A DNA stretch of 64,000 bases from Paratrimastix pyriformis (taxonomy: Eukaryota > Preaxostyla > Paratrimastigidae): positions 327,501 through 391,500 of the forward strand of contig JAPMOS010000028.1 of NCBI GenBank assembly GCA_027972325.1, in the 5' to 3' direction. Position 1 is the stretch's first letter, and each line of letters begins with the position of its first letter. The position numbers and the translations under genes were made by a program. The notes beneath the pieces were generated by a model. It was not told where the DNA came from. It searched no databases and saw nothing but the letters and a program-made list of their open reading frames with translations. Shown piece by piece: positions 20,945-31,791 of this stretch.

Positions 20945-22057
20945 TCACTTGGGGGCAGCAGGCGGTGTCGCCGCAGCACAAGAAGCAGAGGAAGAAGGCG
21001 TCGTGGTGGCTTGGGCGTTGTTGAGGGCCAGCTCGTCCTGGGCAGAGCCCTCCCAGTCGGCCGGGTCGAGGCACCCCAGGGTGATCATCGAGGAGGTGGT
21101 CGAGAGGGGGGGCAGGTAGAGGCCGCCCGACGGGGGGGTCGGAATCTCCAGCGGAGGGAGCGACCCTCGATATCCCCCCTGTTTCTTCGTGCCGTCGGGG
21201 AGCGGGATTTCCAGGGGTGTTGGGGCCCGGGGGCGCATCCTCTGGGCTGCGGGTGGATCCGGGGAGAGCTTGAGGGGCGGGATGACCGGCCGGCTGAACT
21301 GCGGGGGCGACTTGGGGGTCGGGCTACTTCCAAAGAGGGGACTCCGATTCTCCAGCAAGGGGCTCCGACTCTCCTTTTTGTGGATGGCTTCACCAATGGC
21401 AGGACTCTACAGGTCAAGAGAAACGTTGTAGAAATGATGATCTTCAAGGGGAATGGGACGAGACCAATGGGCGATTCCACATGCCCGATATTCCATCGGG
21501 GATGGTGAGTGAAAGTGATTTTTGATGGCGCTAAAAAGACAGAGAAAGATAACCGAGGGAAAAATAAAATGAACCAGACAAGAAGAGGAGGACTACAATC
21601 CATCGCAGAAGGGGTCCGAGAATGTTGTCCTTGAGCGTTGGAAACAGGCAAATGGGCAACAGAGAGAGAGAGTTCAGAAAAGGGAACCACAGGAAGTTGT
21701 GGCATCGATTTTCTCTTGACATGCTGCCCGAGTTTCTGGGAAAAGGCTCAGCGAAACTTAGGGTTGGGAACCGACCTCTGAAGTTTTTGGCAGCGTGTGG
21801 TAGCCGGGGTTGGTAGAAGTAGGCACTGGAAGGCCAGCTTCCTTTTCTCGAAGAAGAAGATCCATTTCACCTTGGAGAGTCACAATTTGGGTTTTCGCTG
21901 AGGGAAAAGAAAGTCAGGGGGACAAGCCTCAAGTGATGTGACCTTGGCGAAGTTGGTTTTGAAGAGCAGCCACAAGCATTTCCAGCTGATTCAGTCTTGT
22001 GGGTTGATCTCGTCCAGGGTTCAAATTGGGCCCGTCAGATTTTGGCGGAGAAGACAT
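20945..22057 (-). CDS. Coiled-coil/disordered-tail family, member 5
   Basis: From ATG 22057: 'MSSPPKSDGPNLNPG', then core 'LNQLEMLVAALQNQLRQA', with the 45-nt phase-1 intron 21898-21942 (GTCACA...CAG), then 'KTQIVTLQGEMDLLLREKE'. The last exon (about 20945-21358) is open to the stop. It carries 'LPPLEIPTPPSGGLYLPPLS' (around 21110-21170), combining two motifs found separately in members 3 and 4, and ends with an Ala/Thr/Ser-rich tail. Middle exons (21360-21700) lie in another frame, so more introns exist. Like its siblings it has no known domain. Confidence 0.62.
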
Positions 22058-22491
22058 CCAAAAATGGAGACTGGAAACTGTTGATGAATGTGGGATTCGA
22101 CCCGGAAATTCCCATTAGAGCAGGCTCTTCTGTTGTTTGACGACACAGGACGAGCTTCTCCCGCCACGACCCCATCGTCCCCAGGCCAGCACATTTCCCA
22201 CCATGTGATAAAACCCACTTAAAATCGGAGATTCGGATTGTAAAGATCGATCGGAGTCTGCTCGATCGAAAGAGACCCCGAAAAACACACTTCGCTTTTT
22301 CCAGAACCAAACCAATTCAGACAGTTGGGATGCGCCCATTTTTTTTGAACAAAACCACGGGACGGAATGGCATGGAAAAAAAAAAAAAAAACGAATGAAA
22401 TATAGATTTCCCCAAGGCCAAGGCTGGGTTGCCAAGGCACAAGAGGATACTCAGAGAAAATAAATAATCAGAAAATCCAAGAGAAAGAAAT
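22058..22491. other. Spacer between members 5 and 6
   Basis: AT-richer sequence with an A-tract at about 22376-22391 on the plus strand, probably the promoter of member 5 and the 3' flank of member 6. Nothing coding is supported. Confidence 0.5.
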
Positions 22492-23720
22492 TCACCCCCA
22501 TAAGTGTTGTTCGCCTTTCAAAGGATGTGTGTGTTCGGCCCAAGAGGAAGGCGAGGGGGGCCCCATCTCCCATTGTGTTGTTTCGCCGCTGACCCTCGAG
22601 ATGGAGAGCGGCGTGCAACGGCCGGTTGATGGTGGCGACATTCCAGGGAGAAGGGACGGCAGTTGGGTGATGGTGGATGGGCCCCCCGGAGCGGGCGGCG
22701 GCGGGGCAAGCAATTGCGGGGATGATTGGGGCCGAGTCGGGGGAGCCCGAAGGAGCTTCTGGAGTGTCCTGCTCGGACCCACATCAAGGGGAGCCGAGAC
22801 AGGCGGAGGGAATGATGCGGGGATGATGGTGGCGGTGGCGGCAGCGGCGGTGGTGGTGGCAGTGGCGGTGGTGGTGGCAGCGGCAGCGGTGGTGGCGGCA
22901 GCGGAGATGGTGGCAGTTGTGGAATCCGGGGTGGTTGGGGAAGGAGGAGCCAGTGGGAGGTCCCGAATGACGATGTCCTCCTTCACAAGCGCCCGCACGA
23001 CGCGGATCGCCTCCGAATCTGCCGTCGATGGGCGCTGGGAAGGGAAAAGGAATGATTGTGTGATGGGGGCGGGTGTTGCTGGCAGGGACCTCAGATCGCG
23101 TGTCGAAGGGCAGCGACGAAGTGGTGGGCGGCGACCGCCCCCAACGGCCAGGGGTATACGCCCGGGGCGGCGAGGCCCCAAATCGCTACAACGCAATGGT
23201 CAAGGCACGGACGAACGGCCGAGGGGCGGACCTTCCCCCCGGTTGGCGTCTTCGCTCTTCCGGAAGGTCCGATCACAGGTATGACCAGAGGAAGGCCATC
23301 GAGCGGGTCCTGGATGAGGGACGGCGAGAGGTCGACGGTCTTCGCGCGAAGCGAGCGACGGGACGGAGCGACGGGAGCCGGTTGATGACGGTGTTCATGG
23401 ACAGGTGTTGGGGAAAGAAGGCGACGACGCGGTGGCGAAGATGATGTTTTTGTCATGGTCGATAGATCCGTGCTCCTTGGAGCAAACAAGGGAGAAACCG
23501 CCAACGGGGAAGTGACTGAATATCTGCAATCGACTCGGCCTAACTCACCGCCTAGGCGTGACGCGCGTAACAAATCATCAACGGCTGTTTGGAGAGCGAT
23601 AATTTGGATTTGGGCTTTGGGGAATTGAGAATGGCATGAAAAGTCGACAAGACCATGTGCAAGTTCTGTCTGGAGTCTGGTAATCAGCAACTCATGGCGT
23701 TGAATGGGATCTTCGGGCAA
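22492..23720 (-). CDS. Coiled-coil/disordered-tail family, member 6
   Basis: Core 'RHELLITRLQTELAHAQ', then 'IQIIALQTAVDDLLRASRL', split by a 39-nt phase-1 intron (23615-23653, GTCTTG...AAG), the shortest in the family. No ATG lies in frame directly upstream, so the start is either an upstream exon or not yet identified; 23720 marks the open-frame limit. Tail: 'TKTSSSPPRRRLLSPTP' and 'LIQDPLDGLPLVIPVIGP', then an Ala/Thr-rich run (about 22810-22930) and a Pro-rich end. The tail is coded by at least two exons, joined near 23090. Head-to-head with member 7, whose ATG is about 120 bp away. Confidence 0.55.
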
Positions 23721-23838
23721 GGGAAAGTCTGGAGCCAGCTCAGATCGATGCGCTCAAGTTGGCGAGACAGTAATAATCACCAGGGGGTTCTGCCGGTTCT
23801 TACTCGCGAAGAGACGTCCTCTGCACGATTTTCGAACG

Positions 23839-25174
23839 ATGGCGGTCCCGCTTCCATTTCCTGTACAACTTCAATATCATCGCCTCGAAGTGTTGGTGAA
23901 TTCTCTCCAAACCGAACTTCGTCGAGGTTTGCTCTTCACAACAACTACTCCCTTCGATTCGTATTTTTTTCCAAAGCGCAACAAGAAATTATCACAATGC
24001 GAAGTGAGATGGATCTTCTTTTACGAGAAAGAGAAGTGAGATTTGAGCGCTCTTCCGAGAGACATTCACCGCCATCACTTCGGAAGTCTCCTCCACAAAA
24101 TAACAAAATCCAAGAGGTTCATTTTTTTCCCCCAGCCATCTGGCTGCTCACTTTTTCGGGCAGTTGCACCACGCTACCCGCGCTCGCACAAATTCTGTTC
24201 CCTCCATTCCGCTCGGCCGGATCCTCCAGCAGGTGGGGATTCAACCCCCGTCGAACTTGATCCCGCCCAAAGTGGTCCGACCGATGGTCAATAGCATCTC
24301 GGTGCCGGTCTGTTTCGTCCTGATCCCCAGTTGGGTCGCATTCCCCCTGTCCACCAGCCACCGCCCCCCCCGGCCGCCGCGACCACCAAGATGCCAGGCG
24401 CTGCCACAGCCAGCGACCAGGGCTCCCCATTGGGATCGCCCGAAAGCGACCGCTCGTCCCTGGCAAGCGACCAGCCTGTCTGTTCGACCCCTCGTGCTCC
24501 ATTTCCCCGTCACGCGTCTCGCTCCCCAGGGGACACCTCCAATCCCCGAGTCGACCTCGCCCGCCCCGCTGATCCACCTGCTCCTCCAGGACCCGACCGC
24601 CTCGCCGGCCCACTCCAAGTCGCCCCTTCCCACTGGAGTTGGCTCATCGTCGACATCCCCCGGCATGCTCCGCCCCGTGATCGGATCGTCGTCTCCCGGC
24701 ATGCCCCACCACGGGGTTGGATTGTCGACATCCCCCGGTATGTCTCACCCCGGGTTTGGGTCCCCCATCACGCGGCCCATCGCCGCTCCGGGCCCCGGGT
24801 TCATGGCCCCACCTGGGTCCCCAATGCGCGGGTCTCTCCCACCCGTGGCGGTTTCCTCACCCACGCGGCTCTCCCCCGGGATGCACCGGCCGGTGCTGAG
24901 CCCCCTGGAGGCCATGAGCCCTTCCATCATGGCCGACGCCGGCCGATCGGCGCCCGCATCCACGGGGACAGCCGCCCCAGCCGGGGTGATCGCCACGAGC
25001 CCCACCGTGGGCGGCCCCCTGAACAGCAGCCTCCTCCTGAACAGCAGCATGGTCACGGTCACATGCCAGCAGCAGCAGCAGCACAACAGCAGCCTGGGGT
25101 CGCTGCTCTTCGAGGATGTCTCGCTGGTCGAGGGCGAGCACCTCTGCCCGGTGCCCTCGCGGCAGCCCCGGTGA
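23839..25174 (+). CDS. Coiled-coil/disordered-tail family, member 7
   Basis: 'MAVPLPFPVQLQYH' leads into 'RLEVLVNSLQTELRRA'. The 50-nt phase-1 intron 23927-23976 (GTTTGC...AAG) follows, then 'QQEIITMRSEMDLLLRERE'. It is closest to member 3. The tail has the shared 'LIHLLLQDPTA' (about 24560), a Gly/Ser/Pro/Met-rich repeat region ('GIGSSSPGMPHHGVG' type, 24640-24760), poly-Gln (about 25065-25082) and the ending 'LLFEDVSLVEGEHLCPVPS'. Frame changes between 24120 and 24330 indicate at least one more intron. Immediately after the stop lies a short GTGACA hexamer repeat. Confidence 0.62.
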
Positions 25175-26635
25175 CAGTGACAGTGACAGTGACAGTGACG
25201 GTGGCGCCACTCGCCCTCCCTCCAGCGGGCCCTGTGGCTGTGGGATGATGGGATGATGGCCCGTTGGCGCCTGCAGCAATGCGGGTGTGGCCCACCTCAT
25301 TCCCTCCCCAATTTCATGATGCCTCCCCCCCATCCCCCATCCCCCCACCACCCCTGATTTCCCCTGTTTCGCGTATGTATGGTTGACTTTCTCTGCCCCC
25401 CACCCCCACCCCACCCCCCCTACCCTCTCCTCCTCTCCCTCCTCTCTCCCTCCTCTCTCCTCTCTCTCCTCTCTCTCCTCCTCTCTCCTCCTCTTCTCTC
25501 CTCTCTCCCTCCCTCCTCTCTCTCACCTCCTCTCCTCCTCTCCCCTCCCTTCCGACCTTCCTTCCCATTGTTCGTCTGTCTGCTGTTCTGTCCGTGTCCG
25601 TCTGTCCGTGTCCGTCTGTCCGTGTCCGTCTGTCCGTGTCCGTCTGTCCGTCCGTGTCTGTCTGTCCGTCCGTGTCTGTCTGTCCGTCCGTGTCTGTCTG
25701 TTCGTTCGTGTCTGTCTGTTCGTTCGTGTCTGTCTGTTCGTTCGTGTCTGTCTGTTCGTTCGTGTCTGTCTGTTCGTTCGTGTCTGTCTGTTCGTTCGTG
25801 TCTGTCTGTTCGTTCGTGTCTGTCTGTTCGTTCGTGTCTGTCCGTCCCTATCGTCCCGATCTGTCCGTCCCGATCTGTCCGTGTCTGTTCGTCCGTGTTG
25901 TCTTGTCCGTGTCTGGGCTCAATGTCTTGGTGGGCGGTCGATGACCCGTGGTGGCGTGCATACCATCCCCCCCACCCCCCCCCCCCCCCCCCCCCTTCAG
26001 TCACTCCTTCCTTCCTTCCTTCCTTCCTTCCTTCCCCTGGCTGCACGCCCGCCTCTCGCTTGTTCGCCCGGCGGCTCCTCTCACTGTGGCGCGGCCGGGT
26101 GCGGCATCGGGCGATGCGTCACCAGATGTCCGTTTTGTGCCTCCTGCCTTGCTTTTCCAGCCCGTTTCTCTCGGTGTGAACACGTGGGGGCCCGTCGGCT
26201 TGGCGGTGGCGCGTTTTCGCGAGCGGATGGGGGCGGTTGGGACCCCCCAGGTGCGACGTTGGAACGACACGCAGGTCTTCTTGTCATACGAAACGCCGGC
26301 GCGCGCACACAGCCGCGCATCCGCACACACACACAGACACACACTCGTCAAAAGGAACACTGGGAACGGAGCCGAAGGCGGAACGGAGCCAAGGGGGAGA
26401 ACGGACACCGAATCAAGAGAAAACGACCGCGCGTGTCGCAGCGAGCGACGACACAGGATGAGGGGGAGCCGAGAGGGTGTGGCGATTATTTCAAATTGCA
26501 GAGGCAGACAGCATCGACAGACACGAGAGACAAGCACGGACGGACAGCACTGACCAGAGACAGACAGACAAACAGGAGGCCGCACCAAGATGGGAGGGCG
26601 AAGATGCCCAGATGATTCCAAATTGCTGGGACGGA

Positions 26636-26666
<31 letters not shown>

Positions 26667-27502
26667 AGGGCACAGACAGTCGGGGAGCCGAAGACAAGAC
26701 AAGGGCAGTACGAGCAAGAGCCCACACACATACACAGGCATTAAGAGAGAGACAGACACGCACGCAGACACACATATACAGACAGACGCAGCCCATCGTG
26801 GAATGGGAAGAGAAAGACCATATGATGAAAAAAAAAATCCAAAGAAAGAAAACAAAGCAAATCCAATCCAAGCAAGGGCCGTCACGACAGAAAGCAAACC
26901 AAATCCAATCCAAGCAAGGGCCGTCACGACAGGCTGCGCCGCCAGGCGGGAAGGGCGGCGGGAAGGAAAGACCCGATCGAGAAGAAGAAAAAAAGCAGCG
27001 AGGGAAGAGCAGAGGCAAAGAAAAAACAGGGGCGGCGGGAGGGGGCGGCGGGAGAGGGGGCGGGAGCATCTTGAGGGCGCATTTGGTGAAAGACATACGG
27101 GAAAGGGAGAAGGGGCCGGGGGGGGGGGGGGGGGGGGAGAATAAACAACGACAACATCATCAGCAACAACAACAGCAGAAACGATTCGCGGATGAAAAGT
27201 CAGCAGCAGAGGCCGAGCGAAGGGGGGAGCAGGTTGAGGAGGAAAGACGTGGAACACGGAATGGAAGGCCGGACAACAACCGGTGGCACAGGACGAGGGG
27301 GAAGGAAGGGAAGGAAAGGCAGGGCAGGGAGTCACCAGGGGGGGAGTGCACTGGGGTGAGGGAGGAGGCAGGATCGAACCAACAGGGGAAACCGAGAAAA
27401 ACAACGAAAAACGAAAACAACGAAAAAAAAAGGGAGGAATTGGGCAAGGGGACCCATGCAATGCGTGAGGCGAGGAACGTGGTGACCAGAGGAGCAGCGC
27501 GG
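25175..27502. other. 2.3-kb simple-sequence region, no gene supported
   Basis: It contains CT-rich tracts (25406-25560), TGTCCG/TGTCTGTTCG satellites, a C-run (25975-25997), CCTT repeats (about 26010-26035), CCAGC repeats (26638-26665), CA-rich sequence, purine-rich DNA (26930-27110) and a G-run (27118-27137). A minus-strand frame stays open through 26001-27779, but most of it is read from these repeats. It is not evidence of a gene. Confidence 0.65.
25576..25910 (+). repeat. TGTCCG and 18-bp TGTCTGTCTGTTCGTTCG satellite
   Basis: TGTCCG hexamers grade into TGTCTGTCTGTCCGTCCG and then about eight copies of TGTCTGTCTGTTCGTTCG, ending in degenerate units. Units follow each other without spacers. 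Confidence 0.93.
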
Positions 27503-28522
27503 TCAGCCGCGATCCGGCGACGACGCGCACCTGAACGGAGGGCAGAGCGGAGCGGTTGGGCGAGGGGATCCGGAGGGCGAACGGGTGGCGGCGCCCGAGA
27601 ACGGGGGGCAAGCCCGGAACGGGGGCACCGAGCGTACTCTCCTCGCCGCCCGGCTGCTGGGCTTCGGGTTCCGGGGCGCCGGAGGCGGGGGAGATCTGCG
27701 GGGGCGGAGCCGCAAGGTCGTTGGTGGCGGCATGGGGCCGAGGGGTGGGCACCAGGGTTGACGCGGTCCCCTGCATCATCAGCTGCTGGAAAAAGGACGA
27801 CGTATCCGGGGTACTGATTGGGGATGTCAGCGGCGGAGACGGGTCCGACGGGGACGGGCGCGCCTGCGGAGATGGAGACGGCGTGTGAGAGAGGGTCGCC
27901 TAATTGTGTCGAGACAGACAGGTGGCGAGTGGAAATCGGTCTGGCTCGCTGCTGGAGCCCCCAAACAGGTGATCACTGCAGTGGAGTCTGCCCGCGCGGA
28001 TTGAGTCCGGCGATGAGCGGCCATCTCCATAGTGGGGGTCGACGGCAGCGAGAGCCTCCGAGTGTGCCGTTGATTCTTTTGTGGGTCAGATAACTCGCAC
28101 GTTGGGAAGAAAAGACAGACAACACGAGGAGAACCAGCATTCCGAGTAGCCAGAAGAACTGGCGGCACGGTAATGCATCGCGGAGGAGATTGACCACCCT
28201 GCGACATCATTAATACACGAAAAATAAGGGTAATCAATCGGAATGCAGACAATTGGCGGAGAGGGATCCGTGTTTTCAGGCGAAGATGGCATAGAGAAAA
28301 AATGGGAAGCAGTTTCCGACCCATCTTGTCGGGGCCGCGTCATTTTATCAACCTGAGCAACCAGAGTCAGGATAATCGTTTGAGCTAGAGTTGATGTGGT
28401 AAATAATTGCCCCAGGTGACAACATGAAACTTAAAGCGCAGACCACGCTGCAGATCGTATTGAAGGACAGCAACAAGCTCTTCGAGAGTTTCAAGCCGTC
28501 GAAGGTACTTGAGCGGAATCAT
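27503..28522 (-). CDS. Coiled-coil/disordered-tail family, member 8
   Basis: From ATG 28522: 'MIPLKYLRRLETLEELVAVL' continuing 'QYDLQRAQ', a 59-nt phase-1 intron (28385-28443, GTCTGC...TAG), then 'TIILTLVAQVDKM'. This is the most diverged and shortest core. Following exons read 'RRLSLPSTPTMEMAAHRRTQ' (about 28000-28060) and, after an intron with acceptor near 27870, 'SPISTPDTSSFFQQLMMQG' plus a Pro-rich tail. The 3' end is uncertain; 27503 is one plausible stop. Function unknown. Confidence 0.5.
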
Positions 28523-29154
28523 GAGCTAACACGAAACGGATTCCCTGATTGAGGTCTCAACGCGCGGGGCATGCACCTCGCTCTCCCCTACCAGAAACTG
28601 GGCAGAAACTGATTGGCTTTTTTCGGCTGGGAAGAGGCGGGGGAAACCTTTTTTTGCACAGGTTAAGTCGGATCTTGATGAGAAAAAGAGCGGGCGTTAT
28701 CTGCCTTCCAGAGCCACTCCTCAAAACTCTTCATTCACCGACCCTGGTCCCACTGCTGCCGGGGCAGCTGTCCCGCTCCCAACCCGTAGGCCCAACACAA
28801 ATTGCGGAGTATGACACTGGTTCCGTCCAAGGGGGGTGGGGGAAGGTGGCACCACATGCAAGGGTGAGGTCCGGGTCGGAACCCCTCAGCGATATTCGCA
28901 CGCCGCCCCGATGTCCCCTTGGACTCGAGCCACTCTGGCCCCAAAATAGGCGGAAAATGCGGGACCCGATCAACGTGGCCGATATCAGCACGCGAAAGAC
29001 GGATCCGCTCTCAGGTCAACGGGGGAGAAGGTGTGATGATAATATAAGGCGAGTTGCCCGCGTTTCCCCGCCCACCTCCCTCTGAGTGCCCTCTCGATGG
29101 GGGGGAAGGGGGAAGGGGGAGGGGGGGGGGGGGCATCCGGAGCAGCCGCCTCTT
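28523..29154. other. Intergenic region, nothing recognised
   Basis: Between the start of member 8 and the decayed 3' end of the MPHHG copy, with moderate GC and a G-run near 29115-29133. Open frames exist on both strands but show no family similarity. Confidence 0.45.
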
Positions 29155-30678
29155 TCATATGGCGCTCTCACGAACCCCGCGATCCTGCCGGTGGATCAGC
29201 GGCGCCGGACACACGGTCATGACAATGGGGCACAGGGCGCGAAAAAGAGACATAGGGCCGATCCCCGGCTGGGCTTCCCAGGGGCTCCGAGGGAGGAGCC
29301 TCCAATGGCTGCGACGACTTGGGCGTGACGCTGGGGCGCAGCGGGCCAGGAGGCTGAATAGTTCGAATAAATTGAACCATTCATACGTCGGCCGTAGAGG
29401 CTGCACCCTGGGCCCGAGCAGCGGAGGAAGCTGGGCGGGCGCTTTACGAGGGCAGCAGACGACACAGAGGCCCAGCGGGATCAACACAATGAACAGGCCG
29501 ATGGCCACCCAGAACCAGACACGGCTGACGTCAAGCTGCAGGGTTAGCTGGTACTGGAAGGGAGGGAGGGAGGAGGGAGGAGGGGGGGGGGGGGGGGGAG
29601 GGAGGGGGGTGGTGGGCGGGGACGTGTGTGGTGGGTGGTGGTGGTGGTGGTGGTGGCGGCGGCGGCGGCGTGGGGATCAGGATGCAGGTGGGGGGAATGT
29701 GCGGCAGGCAGGGGTGGGCGCGCGCGGACCTTGGGGGTGCAGGGGGTCTCGGGGGCGTGACCAGCAGGTGACCTTCGGCGAGCCGGCCGAGCACTGGCAC
29801 TGGCGGCGCTGGCACGAGACCTCGGGGCGGGTGATGGTGAGCGTGTAATAGCCGGTGTTCGAGTAGGCCGTGACGTACGAGTTCTCCACCTGCGGGCGGG
29901 CGGGCGGGCGGATGGATGGATGGAAGGAAGGAAGGATGAATGGAGGGAGGGATGGAGGGAGTGCGCGAGCGAGGAGGTGTTTCCCCGTTGGGCTGGGGGT
30001 GGCTGTCGCCACGCATGCCGCCACAAACCTGGAAGATGTATTCGCCATCCTGCTGGGCGGTCACTCGACCGGACCCGGTCCTGCCATGGCTGGAGTACAT
30101 CGTCTCGTCCTTCAGGTAGACGTCGAAGTAGAGCGAGCTGTCGAAGTGCCACGAGAAATCCACCGTGGTGCCGATGGTCAGGTAGTAGCCGTAGTACTCG
30201 TACTTGTCCTGGCCCAGCACGAAGGTGAACGTGTCGGTGCTGTTGACGCAGGTGCCGATCAGAGAGGGCGGGGCCTCGGTGAACTTGTAGATGACGGTCC
30301 CCTCGGCGCCCATCACGGAGTAGGCGGTGTACTTTGAGGGGTCGTACGTGACCAAGATCTGCTGGTAGGGCTCCAGGTCGAGGGTCCCCGTGATGGCACT
30401 GGGGAAGGAAACATAGGCAAAGACCAACCAGCATCCAACACCAAATCCGACACACTGGAGATGGACGGTGAGTCATAAAGAACGGAGAGAACGAACCAGC
30501 ATAATGTAAAATATGGCTGCAAGCGCCATGGGACTGATGGTGCCCCCGCCGCTCCCACCCCCACCCCCACCCGATCTCCGACTGGATGAGTACGAATGAG
30601 AATGGTAAGACGAATGCGAAGACGACGAAGAGTGATGGCTGCCGCCGCCGCCGCCTGCGCGAAAAAAATTGGCTTGTA

Positions 30679-31769
30679 CCCCTTAATGTACCTAAGGTTT
30701 TGAAAAATTCAAAATTTTGACAGGGTTGCGCCCGCCATTCAGCCGGTTCGAAGGGGCCGGAAAGGAAATTTCTCTTGGCGTTCGGCCGTCCTCGTGGTCT
30801 TCTCGAACGGACATAAGGTGAAATTGATCCGCGGTGATCGAGTCCGACCCGCGACCACACAAGACATCGATGGTCGATATCAGGTTTAGACCGCGAAGCG
30901 GCTCGGGTGCTTCGCAGGGGAGCCCAAACACCCTCGGTGCGTTGAGGGAAGGCACCCTTGCTACATTATTGCGAGACAAGACCATTGACTTCCCGGCCCC
31001 CGCTGTAGGGTCCCTCGGAGTTTGCCCCGGTGCCATACCGCGGGGTCGTCCTGAGGGTGTCGGTCATCACTCGGCCCACCTCCTGGCCCGCTGCGCCCAG
31101 CCCCATGCCCCCAAGTCGGCGCGTTCACTAGAGGCTCCCCTCACCTCGGTGCCCGGGGGAAGCCCGGCCACCCCGCCCGCGCCCCCTGGCTGGCCCGGAC
31201 CTCGCCTCCCCTGTCAACTTTTCGCACCCCCTGCTCCATCGTCACGACCCTGTCCGGGTTCGTGAAGGGTGCAATCTGCCACTGATCCTCCGGCAGGGTC
31301 TCGGGGCTGAGGGCTCACGAGTGCGATGGTTGAAAGAGGCGGTCCGCTCCGGATCGCCCCCATCGAGGGGTTCGCATCGGGGGGAGGTGGCCGCCCGGGG
31401 GGTCACATGGTTGATCGACTCGAAACGTGACACCCTGCCGAGTGGCAGACCCAACTCTCCTCGCGTTCAGCACACCACTCCTCCTCCCCCCCGGCCCCCC
31501 GGCCCCCGTCGACCCGACGGCTGCATCCCCCCATCCTATAACGGACCAAACCCATTTGGTCTCCAGACCAAATGACCCCTCGATGGTTCTGTGGTGTCAC
31601 CATCCCCCCGACCCCCCCCGGAGGGAACCCAAGATACCTGTGTGTAGCCCCACTCGGCCTCTTTATACTGCGCAATTCAGGTTGGGCCTTCGGTGGACGG
31701 GTGGGAGGTGGTGGAGACCGGAAGGGCGTCAAAATGGGGTTTTTCCAATTCTTAGGTACATTAAGGGGG
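30679..31769. mobile_element. Non-autonomous TIR DNA transposon, 1091 bp, TA target duplication
   Basis: The ends are inverted repeats: CCCCTTAATGTACCTAAG at the left, and its complement with one extra G at the right. Weaker pairing continues for about 40 bp, including a TTTTGAC on each side. The element is flanked by TA at 30677-30678 and 31770-31771, and the intact paralogue has no insertion at this place in intron 1. The interior encodes nothing I can recognise as a transposase; a 114-codon minus frame (30692-31036) runs into the terminal repeat. It contains a 10-bp-stem hairpin at 31551-31572. The TA duplication fits the Tc1/mariner-like superfamily, but the terminal sequence is not one I know. 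Confidence 0.8.
31551..31572. repeat. Perfect 10-bp inverted repeat inside the TIR element
   Basis: CATTTGGTCT and AGACCAAATG are separated by two bases. It could form a tight hairpin in either strand. Confidence 0.8.
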
Positions 31770-31791
31770 TAAACAAACCGTGGTGTGGCAT

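Larger units (their letters stand above)
29155..31791 (-). pseudogene. MPHHG membrane protein, damaged copy 1 with transposon in intron 1
   Basis: The first exon 'MPHHG' (31791-31779), the Gly/His/Ser exon (about 30520-30655) and the main ectodomain exon (about 30020-30470) are nearly identical to the intact gene at 37187-38553, in opposite orientation. Intron 1 is split by a 1.09-kb TIR element. The downstream exon that in the intact gene reads 'YDVSGAAEVLPTSAMGSGG' is largely deleted and its frame is lost. The last exon ('LQLDVSRVWFWVAIGLFI') lacks several bases near its end, so it no longer stops after the cysteine cluster and runs on to about 29155. Upstream flanks (31792-31930) also match the intact gene. 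It is probably non-functional, though transcription is possible. Confidence 0.7.

Noticed and set aside
25576-25910. Possible CRISPR array
   Set aside because: The repeats are contiguous without unique spacers, the units vary in length, and the context is a eukaryotic intergenic satellite.
27355-27395. Possible tRNA B-box (GGTTCGATCC, minus strand)
   Set aside because: The flanking bases do not pair into a T-arm and no A-box is found at the right distance.
26001-27779. A 592-codon minus-strand open frame
   Set aside because: It is open because it crosses C/T- and G/A-rich simple repeats lacking stop trinucleotides. Only its first part (above about 27500) has coding character, as the tail of family member 8.
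30692-31036. 114-codon frame as a transposase or host gene
   Set aside because: It runs into the terminal inverted repeat, shows no catalytic motif and has no similarity I recognise.
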